From contig NZ_BBPM01000014.1 of NCBI RefSeq assembly GCF_000787775.1, positions 1-48,062 on the forward strand: DNA of 48,062 bases, in the 5' to 3' direction. The DNA is from Streptacidiphilus carbonis (GTDB lineage Bacteria; Actinomycetota; Actinomycetes; Streptomycetales; Streptomycetaceae). The notes under the pieces are model-generated. The model searched no databases, was not told where the DNA came from, and saw only the letters and a list, made by a program, of their open reading frames with translations. Below are positions 15,783 to 24,151 of the stretch, piece by piece. Both the position numbers and the translations under genes were made by a program. How positions within the stretch are numbered: the stretch's first letter is position 1; each line of letters opens with the position of its first letter.

Positions 15783-16517
15783 GTGACGAGCGTGCTGGTC
15801 GTCGACGACCAAGTGCTGATCCGCGCGGGCCTGTCCGCCCTGATCGCCGCCGCACCCGGGCTGGAGGTCGTCGGCCAGGCGGCCGACGGGCACGAGGCGC
15901 TGGCCCTGAACGAGCACTGCCGCCCGGACGTGGTCCTGATGGACGTGCGGATGCCGGGGCTGGACGGCGTCGCCGCCACCCGCCGACTGCTCGCCGCGGA
16001 CTCGCCGCACCGGCCCAAGGTGCTCATCCTCACCACCTTCGACCTGGACGAGTACGTCTACGCCGCACTCAGCGCCGGGGCCAGCGGGTTCCTGCTCAAG
16101 GACACCCCGCCGACCCGGCTGCTCGCCGCCATCGGCACCGCCGCACACGGCGACATCCTGCTCGCCCCCAGCGTCACCCGCCGACTGGTGGAGGCGTTCG
16201 CGCCCCGCGCCGCGGCAGCCGGCCGGTCCGGCGGACCCAAGCCCGCCACCGCCCTGGACTCGCTGACGGGGCGGGAGAACGAGGTGCTGCGGCTGGTGGC
16301 GCGCGGTCTGGGCAATCCGGAGATCGCCAAAACCCTGCACGTCAGCGAGGCGACGGTGAAGACCCACCTCAACCGCACCATGAGCAAGCTGAGCCTGGCC
16401 AGCCGGGCCCAGGCCGTGGTGCTGGCCTACGAGGCCGGTCTGGTGACACCGGGTCAGCCCGCCCCCGAGGGCCCGGCGGGTCCGGCACCGGGGACCCGCC
16501 CGGACGCGGCGCGGTAG
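15783..16517 (+). CDS. LuxR/NarL-family response regulator (second pair)
   Basis: A 244-residue regulator starting at GTG 15783 (VTSVLVVDDQVLIRAGLSAL), with AGGGAG upstream. The receiver domain has phosphoacceptor Asp in VVLMDVRMPGLDG and Lys in FLLKDTPPTR. The LuxR HTH is at about residues 160-220 (LTGRENEVLRLVARGLGNPE, then HVSEATVKTHLNRTMSKL). It is transcribed with the upstream kinase. Its last 64 bases overlap the 3' end of the convergent allophanate hydrolase gene, so antisense effects between the two are possible. Confidence 0.93.
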   Translation: MTSVLVVDDQVLIRAGLSALIAAAPGLEVVGQAADGHEALALNEHCRPDVVLMDVRMPGLDGVAATRRLLAADSPHRPKVLILTTFDLDEYVYAALSAGASGFLLKDTPPTRLLAAIGTAAHGDILLAPSVTRRLVEAFAPRAAAAGRSGGPKPATALDSLTGRENEVLRLVARGLGNPEIAKTLHVSEATVKTHLNRTMSKLSLASRAQAVVLAYEAGLVTPGQPAPEGPAGPAPGTRPDAAR

Positions 16518-18151
16518 GCCCGCCAGCCGCCGTGGGCGGTGATGTCGGGGGCACCCGCCAGTGCGACGCCCTCGCACAGGAACCCGGTCACCGCGCTGCC
16601 GTCGGCCAGCCGCACCCGGCCCAGGGCCATCGGCTCGGGCAGGGCCGCCAGCAGTCGTCCCAATCCCTCCGCGGGCAGTTCCCAGACCTCCGCCTGAATG
16701 GCGGCGCCGCCCTCGGCGACCCGGACCAGCCCCGGTTTGGACGGGCTGGTGGCCAGGGCGTGCAGCCGGTACTCCGGCGCCGTGGTGGTGGACTCCACCA
16801 GTCGGGCTCCCAGATCCAGCAGTTGGCCGTTCAACGGCTCGCCGCTGAGATGCGCGCCGACCACCGCCAGCCGGACCGGGGCGGGGCCGGTCAACAGCCC
16901 GGCGACGGAGCCGAGCCGGTCCTCGGTGTGCGGGCGGCCGATCAGCATCACCCCGAACGGCAGCCCGGCTCCTACCGTTCCGGCCGGAACGGCCAGCGCG
17001 CACAGGCCGAACAGATTGGTGGAGTTGGTGAAGCGCCCCATCCGTGAGTTCACCCCCACCGGATCGGCGGCGACCTCGTCCAGGGTGGGATGGCCAGGCG
17101 TGGTGGGCAGCAACAGGGCGTCGGCGTCACCCAGTTCGGCGAGCGCGGCGGCCCGCAGCCGGGCCAGCCGCTCCTGGTCGACGAAGAGCCGATGGGCCGG
17201 GATGTCGCGGGCGGCGGTGACAATGGCCGCGACCACCGGGTCCAGGTACTCCTTCCCCGCGTGCGACTCGACGAACGCCCCGACGGCGGTGTAGCGCTCG
17301 GCCACGAAGGCGCCCTGGTAGAGCAGTTCCGCCGCACAGCTGAAGGGTGTCAGGTCCAGCGGCAGCAGCTCGGCCCCGGCGTCGGCCAGGCGCCGCACCG
17401 CGGCTGCCCAGACGATGTCCCAGCCGGGGTCGAGCTCGCCCAGCTGGTCGGGGTCCGGCACCGCGATCCGCCAGGGGCCCGCTCTGCGGGCGGGCGGCTC
17501 CGGTGGGCCGTCCACCAGCAGCGCATGCGCGAGCTCGGCCTCGGCGACGGTACGGGCGAAGACGCTGACGCAGTCCAGGCTCCGGCAGGCGGGGACGACC
17601 CCGCTGGTCGGCACGGCCCCGTAGGTCGGCTTGAGGCCGACGACGCCGTTGAGCGCGGCCGGGACCCGGCCGCTGCCCGCCGTGTCCGTGCCCAGCGCCA
17701 GGTCTGCGATGCCCAGTGCGACGGCGACGGCGGATCCGGAGCTGGAGCCGCCGGAGACGCGGGTGGGGTCCACGGCGTTGCGCACCGCGCCGTACGGGCT
17801 GCGGGTGCCGACCAGACCGGTGGCGAACTGGTCGAGGTTGGTCGTGCCCAGCACGATCGCGCCGGTGGCACGCAGCCGGGCCACAGCGCCGGCGTCCTGC
17901 TCGGGACGGTAGGCGTAGCCGGGGCAGCCGGCGGTGGTCGGCAGTCCGGCGACGTCGATGTTGCCCTTGACCGCCAGCGCGGTCCCGGCCAGCGGCAGCC
18001 GCTCGCCCGCGGCGGCCCGTGCGTCCAGTGCGCGGGCCTCGGCCTCGACGTCCGGCTGCGGCCGCAGGTCGATCCAGATCTCCGGCCGGTCCGTCTCGGC
18101 GATGCGGCGGTAGGCGGCGCGGACGCGGGCGAGTGCGGGTCCCTCGGTCAT
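16454..18151 (-). CDS. atzF: Allophanate hydrolase
   Basis: A 565-residue amidase-signature enzyme with the extra C-terminal domain of allophanate hydrolases (from about residue 450). The Ser-cisSer-Lys triad is visible: Lys62 in LAVKGNID, the cis-Ser in GGSSSGS (136-137) and nucleophile Ser160 in GTDTAGSGR. It splits allophanate (carboxyurea) to two ammonia and two CO2, the last step of urea-carboxylase or guanidine-carboxylase pathways. The ATG at 18151 overlaps the carboxylase stop by 4 bases (ATGA). It is the last gene of the four-gene catabolic operon and converges with a response regulator gene, overlapping it by 64 bases. The length and domain order are normal. Confidence 0.95.
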   Translation of the reverse strand: MTEGPALARVRAAYRRIAETDRPEIWIDLRPQPDVEAEARALDARAAAGERLPLAGTALAVKGNIDVAGLPTTAGCPGYAYRPEQDAGAVARLRATGAIVLGTTNLDQFATGLVGTRSPYGAVRNAVDPTRVSGGSSSGSAVAVALGIADLALGTDTAGSGRVPAALNGVVGLKPTYGAVPTSGVVPACRSLDCVSVFARTVAEAELAHALLVDGPPEPPARRAGPWRIAVPDPDQLGELDPGWDIVWAAAVRRLADAGAELLPLDLTPFSCAAELLYQGAFVAERYTAVGAFVESHAGKEYLDPVVAAIVTAARDIPAHRLFVDQERLARLRAAALAELGDADALLLPTTPGHPTLDEVAADPVGVNSRMGRFTNSTNLFGLCALAVPAGTVGAGLPFGVMLIGRPHTEDRLGSVAGLLTGPAPVRLAVVGAHLSGEPLNGQLLDLGARLVESTTTAPEYRLHALATSPSKPGLVRVAEGGAAIQAEVWELPAEGLGRLLAALPEPMALGRVRLADGSAVTGFLCEGVALAGAPDITAHGGWRAYRAASGRVPGAGPAGPSGAG

Positions 18152-21100
18152 GCGGCGTCTCCGATCGTGGCCGTGACGGTCTCCCCGGCGTCCGCCGCAG
18201 CTGCGGCGGCGAGCAGCAGCAGCGGCGCACCGGCCTCCACCTGGTCGCCGGCGCGCACCAGCAGCCTTTCCACCAGCCCGTCCTGAGGTGCCGTCAGGAC
18301 CGACTCCATCTTCATGGCCTCCACCGCCATCAGCCGCTGCCCCTTGCGGACCAGTTGTCCCGGCTCCACGTCGACCTTCCACACACAGGCCGTGAACTGG
18401 GCCTCGATCAACTGCCCGCCCTCGGGCACGCTGATCTCCTCCGCGGGCGGCACGAACACCTGGGCCTGCTCGGCCCGGTCGAACTCGCCTGCCAGCTCCC
18501 AGGCCCGGCGCTCCGCACCGAAGGCGGCGCCCTGGCGCTCGCGGAAGGCCGCGATATCGGCGGCGTTGGACTCCAGGAAGCGGAGGTGGTCGGCCAGGGC
18601 GAACTCGCCGTCCTCCATGGTGACCGCGAGCCGTCCGGCCGCCATGTCGGCCCGCATCTCCAGTAGTTCGTCGGCCTCCACCGGGAACCACCTGATCCGG
18701 TCGAAGAAGCGCAGCAGCCAGGGCTTGCCGGCCTCGAAGGGCCCGCGCTGCTGCCAGCCCGACCACACCTGCACGGTGCGGCCGACGAACTGGTAGCCGC
18801 CCGGGCCCTCCATCCCGTAGACGCACAGGTAGGCGCCGCCGATGCCGACGGAGTTCTCCGCGGTCCAGGTCCTGGCCGGGTTGTACTTGGTGGTGACCAG
18901 CCGGTGCCTGGGGTCCAGCGGGGTGGCCACCGGCGCGCCCAGGTAGACGTCGCCCAGGCCGAGGACCAGGTACTCGGCGTCGAAGACGGTGCGGTACACG
19001 TCCTCGACCGAGTCCAGTCCGTTGACCCGGCGGATGAACTCGATGTTCCACGGGCACCAGGGCGCGTCGTCGCGCACCCCGGCCGTGTAGCGGGCGATGG
19101 CCTCCCGGGTGGCCGGGTCGTCCCAGGACAGGGGCAGGTGGACGGTGCGGGAGGGGACCCGCAGCTCGCGGGTGGGCGGCAGCCGCCGTTCCGCCTGCTG
19201 GACCAGCGGCAGCAGTTCGGCCAGCGGCAGTACGGCCGGGTCGGTGTGGATCTGCAGCGAGCGGATGCCCGGGGTGAGGTCGACCACGCCGGGCAGGTCC
19301 AGCGCGGCCAGCGCCTCGGCCAGGGCGTGCACCCGCATCCGCAGCGCCAGGTCGAGCTGCATCGGGCCGTACTCCACCAGCAGGTTGTCGTCGCCGCTGC
19401 GCCGGTAGCCGACGGCGGGCCGGTCCTCGCCCGCCGGGGTGCGGGCCAGGATGCCGCCGTCCACGATCGGGGGCCGGTCCCGGCCGTCGGTGGTGACCGG
19501 GCGGAACGAGACGGTGTCCCCCGGGCGCAGCTGCCCCAGCTTCCAGCGGTCCCGGGTGAGCACGGTGGCCGGACAGACGAAGCCGCCGAGTGACGGACCG
19601 TCAGGACCGAGCAGCACCGGCATGTCGCCGGTGTAGTCGACCGCGCCGACCGAGTAGGGCGTGTCATGGATGTTGGAGGGGTGCAGCCCGGCCTCGCCGC
19701 CGTCGCGGCGGGCCCAGGCCGGCTTGGGGCCGACCAGGCGGACGCCGGTGCGGGCGCTGTTGAAGTGCACGGTCCACTTCGCCGCGTAGAACTCGGCGAT
19801 GTCCTGCTCGGTGAAGAACTCCGGTGCGGCATGCGGCCCTTCGACGGCATCCAGGACCCAGTCGCGGGTGAGCACCGGCCGTTCGCCGGGCGGCACCGCC
19901 CGGGTCGCGGCAGCGGCCGGGACGGCGGTCGCCGTCGGGCGGCTGTGCAGGACGTCGCCGACCCGCAGGGTCCGGCCGCCGTGGCCGCCGAAGCGGCCCA
20001 GGGTGAAGGTGGCCGCGCTGCCGAGGAAGTCCGGCACCTCCAGGCCGCCGGCGACCAGCAGATAGCTGCGCAGTCCGGTCTGCTCCGGTGCGCCGATCGC
20101 CAGTTCGGCGCCGGCCGGAACCGTCAGCGTCTCCCACTGCGGCGCCGGGCGTCCGTCCACGGTGACCTCGACGGCTGCCCCGGTGACGCACACCGTGGTA
20201 GCTGCGCTGAAGCGGAGCACCGGTCCTTCCAGGGTGCACTCCAGCCCGGCCGCCCCCTCCGGATTCCCCAGCGCCCGGTTGCCCAGCCGGAAGGACCGGT
20301 CGTCCATCGGCCCGCACGGCGGCACGCCGACATCCCAGTAGCCGGTCCGACCCGGCCAGTCCTGGACCGTGGTGAGGGTGCCCGCGCGGACCACGTCGAT
20401 CCTGGGCAGCGGGTCGCCGAGGCCGGCCAGGGTGGCGGTGGTGTGCACGGCCTCCCGGACGGCGGGCGCGGCGGTGGCGGCGCGGAGCAGGCCCAGATTG
20501 GTCTCGATGCCGTCGACCCGGCTGGCGGCCAGCGCGGCGTCCAGGCGGTCCAGGGCGTCGGCGCGGTCCGCGCCATGGGCGATGACCTTGGCCAGCATCG
20601 GGTCGTAGCTGGTGCCGACCTCGGTGCCGGTTTCCACCCAGGTGTCCACCCTGACGTCCTCGGGGAAGGAGACGCGGGTGAGCAGGCCGGCGCTGGGGCG
20701 GTGGTCCCGGTGCGGGTCCTCGGCGTAGACGCGGGCCTCGACGGCATGGCCGCGCGGCGGGCCGACGGGCCGGACCACGTCGCGGTCCCCCTGGGCCAGC
20801 CGGAGCATCCACTCGACCAGGTCCACGCCGTGGACCGCCTCGGTGACCGGATGCTCCACCTGGAGCCGGGTGTTGACCTCCAGGAAGGACGCCTCCTGAC
20901 GGACCGCGTCATAGACGTACTCGACCGTCCCGGCGGAGCGGTAGTCGAGCGAGGCGCAGAGGGCGGCGGCCGATTCGGCCAGCCGGGACCGGACCGTGTC
21001 CGGCAGGCCGGGGGCCGGTGCCTCCTCCAGCACCTTCTGGTTGCGGCGCTGCAGCGAGCAGTCCCGGTCGCCGAGGGTGACCACCCGCCCGGCGCCGTCG

Positions 21101-21753
21101 CCGAACACCTGCACCTCGACATGTCGGGCCTGTTCCACCAGCCGTTCCAGGAAGAGCCCCGCTCCGGCGAAGCCGGCCGCGGCGACGCGCCGGACGCTGT
21201 CCCAGGCCTCGGCGAGCTGCTCGGGGCCGTGGCAGGCCCGCATCCCGATGCCGCCGCCACCGGCGGTCGCCTTGAGCATCACCGGGTAGCCGAGCGCGTC
21301 GGCGGCGGCCGCAGCTGACGCCAGGTCAGGGAGCAGGCCGGTACCGGGGAGCAGCGGCACCCCGGCGGCCTCGGCGGCGGCCCGGGCGGTGTGCTTGGCC
21401 CCGAACACCTCCAACTGCTCGGGGGTCGGGCCGACGAAGACGAGTCCGGCGTCCTCGATGTCGCGCGCGAACCGCGCGTCCTCGGAGAGGAAGCCGTAGC
21501 CGGGGTGGACCGCCCCGGCGCCGCTCTCCAGGGCGGCCTTCAGGACCAGGTCGGCGCGCAGATAGCTGTCCTTGGCCGGCGCCGGGCCCAGACGCACGGC
21601 GTGGTCCGCCAGCCGGACGTGCGGGGCACCGCGGTCCGGGTCGGAGAAGACCGCGACGGTGCGCAGGCCCAGGCGGCGTGCGGTACGGATGACCCGGACC
21701 GCGATCTCCCCCCGGTTGGCCACCAGCAGGGTGTCAAAGGCACTGGAGGGCAT
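18148..21753 (-). CDS. uca: Biotin-dependent urea/guanidine carboxylase
   Basis: A 1201-residue multidomain enzyme. The biotin carboxylase half is at about 1-450 (LLVANRGEIAVRVIRTARRL; ATP-grasp KATAGGGGIGMR; EVNTRLQVEHPVTE). The carboxyltransferase half has KipA-like (about 460-750, VVRAGTLTTVQDWPGRTGYW) and KipI-like (about 800-1080, RRSGDDNLLVEYG; NSVGIGGAYLCVYGMEGPGG) parts. The BCCP domain ends the protein, with biotinyl Lys1148 in VEAMKMES. It makes allophanate from urea or carboxyguanidine from guanidine, with ATP and bicarbonate. The flanking DUF1989 pair favours guanidine, because those proteins deiminate carboxyguanidine. The substrate-selecting residue was not aligned here. It starts 1 base after the second DUF1989 gene. 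Confidence 0.95.
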   Translation of the reverse strand: MPSSAFDTLLVANRGEIAVRVIRTARRLGLRTVAVFSDPDRGAPHVRLADHAVRLGPAPAKDSYLRADLVLKAALESGAGAVHPGYGFLSEDARFARDIEDAGLVFVGPTPEQLEVFGAKHTARAAAEAAGVPLLPGTGLLPDLASAAAAADALGYPVMLKATAGGGGIGMRACHGPEQLAEAWDSVRRVAAAGFAGAGLFLERLVEQARHVEVQVFGDGAGRVVTLGDRDCSLQRRNQKVLEEAPAPGLPDTVRSRLAESAAALCASLDYRSAGTVEYVYDAVRQEASFLEVNTRLQVEHPVTEAVHGVDLVEWMLRLAQGDRDVVRPVGPPRGHAVEARVYAEDPHRDHRPSAGLLTRVSFPEDVRVDTWVETGTEVGTSYDPMLAKVIAHGADRADALDRLDAALAASRVDGIETNLGLLRAATAAPAVREAVHTTATLAGLGDPLPRIDVVRAGTLTTVQDWPGRTGYWDVGVPPCGPMDDRSFRLGNRALGNPEGAAGLECTLEGPVLRFSAATTVCVTGAAVEVTVDGRPAPQWETLTVPAGAELAIGAPEQTGLRSYLLVAGGLEVPDFLGSAATFTLGRFGGHGGRTLRVGDVLHSRPTATAVPAAAATRAVPPGERPVLTRDWVLDAVEGPHAAPEFFTEQDIAEFYAAKWTVHFNSARTGVRLVGPKPAWARRDGGEAGLHPSNIHDTPYSVGAVDYTGDMPVLLGPDGPSLGGFVCPATVLTRDRWKLGQLRPGDTVSFRPVTTDGRDRPPIVDGGILARTPAGEDRPAVGYRRSGDDNLLVEYGPMQLDLALRMRVHALAEALAALDLPGVVDLTPGIRSLQIHTDPAVLPLAELLPLVQQAERRLPPTRELRVPSRTVHLPLSWDDPATREAIARYTAGVRDDAPWCPWNIEFIRRVNGLDSVEDVYRTVFDAEYLVLGLGDVYLGAPVATPLDPRHRLVTTKYNPARTWTAENSVGIGGAYLCVYGMEGPGGYQFVGRTVQVWSGWQQRGPFEAGKPWLLRFFDRIRWFPVEADELLEMRADMAAGRLAVTMEDGEFALADHLRFLESNAADIAAFRERQGAAFGAERRAWELAGEFDRAEQAQVFVPPAEEISVPEGGQLIEAQFTACVWKVDVEPGQLVRKGQRLMAVEAMKMESVLTAPQDGLVERLLVRAGDQVEAGAPLLLLAAAAAADAGETVTATIGDAA

Positions 21754-21754
21754 C

Positions 21755-22384
21755 TCAGTTGACTCCGTCGTGGATCGTCGTCAGGACCGGGGTGGGGTCG
21801 AAGCCGTTGCAGGGGTTGTTCACCTGCGGGCAGTTGGACACCAGCACCAGCACGTCGGTCTCCGCGCGCAGGGTCAGCGAGAGCCCGGGTGCGGAGAGCC
21901 CGTCCACGATGCCGAGGGTGCCGTCCGGCTCCACCGGGACGTTCATGTACCAGTTGACGTTGCCGACCAGGTCGCGCTTGCCCAGGCCCCAGCGGGCCCC
22001 CTCGGCCAGGAAGTTGTCCACACAGGCGTGCTGGGTCCAGGTGTGGTGGCCGTAGCGCAGGGTGTTGGACTCCCGGCTGCAGGCACCGCCGATGGTGTCG
22101 TGCCGGCCGACCTGGTCGGCGGTCACGGTCATCAGCGGGGTGTGCTCGTTGGAGAGCAGCACACTGCCGGTGCTGAGGAAGATCGATCCCTGGGCCTGCA
22201 GGGTGTCGGCGGCGCTGTAGCGGACCGAGGTGTCGTGCCGGTCGTACACCAGGAAGTCCACCGCCTGGTTGCCGGCCAGATCGGTCACGGTGAGCGACTG
22301 CCCGGCGTTCAGCGCGGCGGACCACGCGGCACGGGCCGGAACGGTGGTGGAGCGTGCACCGGTGGTGCTGGATGCGGTCGTCAT
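21755..22384 (-). CDS. cgdB: DUF1989 protein, urea carboxylase-associated protein 2 (carboxyguanidine deiminase subunit)
   Basis: A 209-residue DUF1989 protein of the urea carboxylase-associated family 2. The core contains NQAVDFLVYDRHDTSVRYSA, SNEHTPLMTVTADQVGRHDT and a Cys-rich end, SNCPQVNNPCNGFDPTPV. Cys and His residues here (GGACSRE, HACVDNF) are possible zinc ligands. In characterised guanidine-degrading clusters this protein and its partner form the carboxyguanidine deiminase CgdAB, which converts carboxyguanidine to allophanate and ammonia. It starts 1 base after the end of its partner and ends 1 base before the carboxylase, so the operon is very compact. The a/b subunit letters are my inference from order and length. 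Confidence 0.85.
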   Translation of the reverse strand: MTTASSTTGARSTTVPARAAWSAALNAGQSLTVTDLAGNQAVDFLVYDRHDTSVRYSAADTLQAQGSIFLSTGSVLLSNEHTPLMTVTADQVGRHDTIGGACSRESNTLRYGHHTWTQHACVDNFLAEGARWGLGKRDLVGNVNWYMNVPVEPDGTLGIVDGLSAPGLSLTLRAETDVLVLVSNCPQVNNPCNGFDPTPVLTTIHDGVN

Positions 22385-22385
22385 C

Positions 22386-23189
22386 TCACAGCCCCCGTGC
22401 GGCGCAGAATTCGGCGGTGTTCAGATAGGCCCGGTGCCCCTCGGGCGTCGCCTCCCAGAGCGGGTCGCCGGGGCCGGTGGGCCGACCTCGCCAGGCGGTG
22501 ACCTCCAGCGGGCCGCAGTGGTAGTCGGGGCGCGGGTCCAGCGGGTGCGGGACGTTGGCGATCAGCACGGTGAGCGGCTGCTCCGCGCGCAGCGTCACCG
22601 CCGTGCCGGGACCGGCCGAGCCGGTGTACTCCAGGGAGCCGTCCGTGGCCACCCTGACGCCCTGGAACAGCGAGAGCGAGGGGGCCAGGTCGCGCCGGTC
22701 CAGACCGTTCTTGGCGGCGGCGAGCAGCAGCAGTTCGCGCCCGGCGGGGGAGGCCGACTGGGGGGTGCCGTCGCCGTAGCGGGCGGTGTTGCGGGCCAGG
22801 GTGGAGGTCCCGCACAGCGCGTCGTGGCGGCCCGAGCCGTCCTCGGTGACGGTCGCCAGCACCCGGCCCTGGTCCGAGAGGAGCAGGCTGCCGGCTCCCA
22901 CGTAGGCGTTCCACTGGACCTTGGTGGTATCGGCCACGTTCAGCCGTTCCCAGGGCCGGTCGGCGACGTGGAGGAGCAGATGGGCGCAGGCGTCGCCGCT
23001 CGGGTCGGCCAGCCGCAGCGAGCTGCCCCGGGCCAGCACCTTGTGGGTGTAGTTGCCGCCGGGCACGGTCTCGGCCCAGACCAGGTCCCCGGCCGCGACT
23101 CCGGGCGGCGCCGCGGGCCGGTCCACGGGAGCGGCCTGGGCCCGGGCGTGGTCCCTGGCCCCGTAGGTGGTGTCGGTTGCCGAACGCAC
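22386..23189 (-). CDS. cgdA: DUF1989 protein, urea carboxylase-associated protein 1 (carboxyguanidine deiminase subunit)
   Basis: A 267-residue DUF1989 protein, the longer of the pair and the first gene of the operon. Recognisable segments are GDLVWAETVPGGNYTHKVLA, LRLADPSGDACAHLLLH and GSGRHDALCGTSTLARN. The His-Cys pair in HDALCG and Cys in PDYHCGPLEV may bind metal. The GTG at 23189 has GGAGG 6 bases upstream. The TetR-type palindrome at 23222-23247 lies 33-58 bases before the start codon, so repressor binding would block the promoter. Together with the second DUF1989 protein it probably deiminates carboxyguanidine. If the carboxylase is urea-specific, its role would be unclear. Confidence 0.85.
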   Translation of the reverse strand: MRSATDTTYGARDHARAQAAPVDRPAAPPGVAAGDLVWAETVPGGNYTHKVLARGSSLRLADPSGDACAHLLLHVADRPWERLNVADTTKVQWNAYVGAGSLLLSDQGRVLATVTEDGSGRHDALCGTSTLARNTARYGDGTPQSASPAGRELLLLAAAKNGLDRRDLAPSLSLFQGVRVATDGSLEYTGSAGPGTAVTLRAEQPLTVLIANVPHPLDPRPDYHCGPLEVTAWRGRPTGPGDPLWEATPEGHRAYLNTAEFCAARGL

Positions 23190-23221
23190 GGTCAGCCTCC
23201 TGGAGTGGACGAGGAGTTCGC

Positions 23222-23247
23222 GAGTTTCTGTCGCTTGACAGAAATTA
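23222..23247. promoter_or_regulatory. TetR-type operator between cgdA and tetR (site 1)
   Basis: Core arms TTTCTGTC (23225-23232) and GACAGAAA (23237-23244) are perfect inverted repeats around GCTT. The right arm extends to GACAGAAATTA. The site sits 33 bases from the cgdA start and 78 bases from the tetR start. A perfect -35 hexamer TTGACA (23235-23240, toward tetR) lies inside it. A near-identical site precedes the permease gene at 25941-25966. Confidence 0.8.
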
Positions 23248-23325
23248 GACGGACCGCGCTTCCGGGCGATTGCCCGGACGTTTCCCCTTGGTTACGCACC
23301 CCTGGCCGTGTGCGAGGATCGCTCC

Positions 23326-24036
23326 ATGCCCACCACCGCCCGTGCCTCAGGACCAGGTCGGGGACGAGTCGGTCGGCCCCGGGCGCAGGGGCCGGCCGCC
23401 GACGGCCTGGCCCCCCGGGACGGCGTGCTCGCCGCGGCCGCCGAACTGTTCACCCGGCACGGCTACGCCGCCACCACCACCCGTGCCATCGCCGAACGGG
23501 CCGGGTTGCGGCAGGCGTCGATGTACCACTACTTCGCCGGCAAGGAGGACATCCTCGCGGCGCTGCTGGAGGGCACCGTCCAGCCCTCGCTGGACCTCGC
23601 CCTGGTGCTCGCGGCCAGGACCGAGCCCGGCCCCGAGGCCCGGCTGTGGGCACTCTGCCGCGCCGACGTCGCACTGCTCTGCGGCGGGCCGCACAACCTG
23701 GGGGCGCTCTACCTGCTGCCCGAGGTGGCCGCGGAGCGGTTCACAGCCTTCCACCGGGTGCGGGCGGAGCTGAAGGCCGCCTACCGCGGGCTGCTCGCCG
23801 CGGGGGCGGCGGGGGCCGCCCTCAGCGGGGCCGAGCTGGAGTTGCGGGGGGACCTGCTCTTCGGGCTGATCGAGGGTGTCATCCTGATCCGCCGCGAGGC
23901 TCCCTCCGGGCCTGCGGACGCACTGGCCTCGGCCGCGGCGGATGCGGCGCTGCGGGTGTCCGGGGCCTCGGAGGCCGTCGTCTCCGAGGCCGCGGTGCAG
24001 GGGGCTCACGTCCTTGAGGCCCTGCAACTGGCCTGA
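23326..24036 (+). CDS. TetR-family regulator of the urea/guanidine cluster
   Basis: A 236-residue protein from ATG 23326 (GAGGA 8 bases upstream); the frame is open for six more codons. A basic, disordered N-terminus is followed by the TetR HTH at about residues 35-80 (RHGYAATTTRAIAERAGLRQ, then ASMYHYFAGKEDILAALL). The C-terminal half is helical. It is divergent to the catabolic operon and shares with it a 136-bp promoter region holding operator site 1. The permease gene, which has site 2, lies just beyond it. The simplest model is a repressor released by the nitrogen compound or an intermediate. The ligand is not known. Confidence 0.9.
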   Translation: MPTTARASGPGRGRVGRPRAQGPAADGLAPRDGVLAAAAELFTRHGYAATTTRAIAERAGLRQASMYHYFAGKEDILAALLEGTVQPSLDLALVLAARTEPGPEARLWALCRADVALLCGGPHNLGALYLLPEVAAERFTAFHRVRAELKAAYRGLLAAGAAGAALSGAELELRGDLLFGLIEGVILIRREAPSGPADALASAAADAALRVSGASEAVVSEAAVQGAHVLEALQLA

Positions 24037-24078
24037 CTGTCTCTCAAGTGCGGACCGTGCCTGGTTGGATGTGCAGTT

Positions 24079-24134
24079 CCCCGCGCCCCCATGGGGCTGC
24101 AACTGGCTCAGTTGCACACGTCAGGGGCGCGGGG
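24079..24134. terminator. Bidirectional terminator, nested inverted repeats
   Basis: The outer stem CCCCGCGCCCC (24079-24089) pairs with GGGGCGCGGGG (24124-24134). An inner hairpin, GCAACTG-GCT-CAGTTGC (24099-24115), is perfect. It lies between the convergent tetR (ends 24036) and permease (ends 24152) genes. The outer arms match the intergenic GC motif also seen at 4733-4757. Confidence 0.7.
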
Positions 24135-24151
24135 CTGTGCTTGACAATCCC

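Noticed and set aside
19666-21318. Plus-strand open frame of 550 codons inside the carboxylase gene
   Set aside because: It is a shadow of a clearly coding gene, with no domain, no ribosome site and no conservation signal.
23190-23325. Guanidine riboswitch before cgdA
   Set aside because: The operator ends only 33 bases from the start codon, so no room remains for an aptamer downstream of the promoter, and none of the conserved blocks is seen.
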